This document shows positions 34,145 to 34,348 of a DNA stretch of 34,348 nt, in pieces. The position numbers and the translations under genes were made by a program. The stretch covers positions 1 to 34,348 of the forward strand of contig MWFB01000021.1 of the NCBI GenBank assembly GCA_002071385.1. Direction: 5' to 3'. The DNA is from Bacteroidetes bacterium ADurb.Bin013. GTDB lineage: Bacteria > Bacteroidota > Bacteroidia > Bacteroidales > UBA932. Under the pieces are notes generated by a model. That model did not search any database and was not told where the DNA came from. It was given only the letters and a program-made list of their open reading frames with translations. Numbering within the stretch: position 1 is the first letter of the stretch; each line of letters opens with the position of its first letter.

Positions 34145-34348
34145 GGAGGGTTTGGGTGGGTGTTCGTTGTGGTGGCGGCAAAGACGACGCCCTTAAACGA
34201 CAAAACCCCTGGCCTCTTTTGGTCAGGGGTTCGTTTTCCGCCGGGGCTTGCCCCGGCTAAGCCCTCCCTACGGCTAGGGAGGGTTTGGGTGGGTGTTCGT
34301 TGTGGTGGCGGCACAGCCGACGCCCTTAAACGACAAAACCCCTGGCCT
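34105..34348. repeat. 133-bp hairpin-rich tandem repeat, 1.8 copies to window edge
   Basis: Copy 1 spans 34105-34237; copy 2 starts at 34238 and is cut at 34348. The copies differ at two bases (GGCAAAGACG against GGCACAGCCG). Each unit holds three palindromes: GCCGGGGC-TT-GCCCCGGC, CCCTCCCT-ACGGCT-AGGGAGGG, and AACCCCTG/CAGGGGTT. The period is not a multiple of three and no frame stays open, so it is noncoding. More copies may lie beyond the edge. It resembles REP-like or MITE-like intergenic elements. Confidence 0.8.
34204..34231. terminator. Terminator-like hairpin inside the 133-bp repeat
   Basis: AACCCCTG pairs with CAGGGGTT, extended by GGCC/GGTC, with a short T-rich loop. T runs flank it on both strands (CGTTTT on plus, TTTTG on minus), so it could end transcripts from either side, including the DUF4954 operon. 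Confidence 0.55.

Overview
The window looks like a chromosomal segment of a member of the Bacteroidota, most likely Bacteroidales. The evidence is a SusC/SusD outer-membrane pair with SusE-type lipoproteins, families largely confined to this phylum (DUF4296, DUF4954, DUF3244-like, DUF6371), several lipobox signal peptides, and -7 elements of the form TAnnTTTG upstream of many genes.

Left part (1-5.3 kb). Three minus-strand genes come first: a radical SAM/SPASM protein cut by the left edge, a small secreted DUF3244-like protein, and a membrane-anchored TPR protein with an HTH-like C-terminus. Next is a plus-strand Toprim-type DUF6371 protein whose 5' end lies in a large inverted repeat. It is followed by short iteron-like repeats, a probable small RNA or double terminator, and a tRNA-Leu(CAG) gene. 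A mobile-element protein beside a tRNA suggests the scar of an integrated element.

Central part (5.4-27.4 kb). An almost gapless minus-strand array carries a starch-utilisation locus. In transcription order it runs: small membrane protein, LytS-type sensor kinase, LytTR response regulator, a 118-nt gap, MFS sugar transporter, SusC, SusD, SusE, an 850-residue SusF-like protein with six starch-binding-type modules, SusG, two further GH13 lipoproteins, and a SusA-like GH13. The array continues without a break into a DUF4296 lipoprotein, a radical SAM protein, Dtd and DeoC. The tRNA-Leu gene then has its own promoter.

Right part (27.4-34.3 kb). A divergent GH77 4-alpha-glucanotransferase (MalQ) with two starch-binding-like domains completes the pathway. 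A convergent isoaspartyl peptidase lipoprotein follows. A plus-strand group of a small lipoprotein, a DUF4954 beta-helix protein and a short ORF comes last. The short ORF ends inside a 133-bp, hairpin-rich tandem repeat that reaches the window edge.

Inferred pathway: SusD/E/F-like proteins and SusG bind and cut starch at the surface, SusC imports oligosaccharides, the other GH13 enzymes trim them, the MFS protein moves maltose-type sugars into the cytoplasm, and MalQ disproportionates them. No SusR-like regulator and no GH97 SusB are present. The adjacent LytS/LytTR pair is the obvious candidate regulator.
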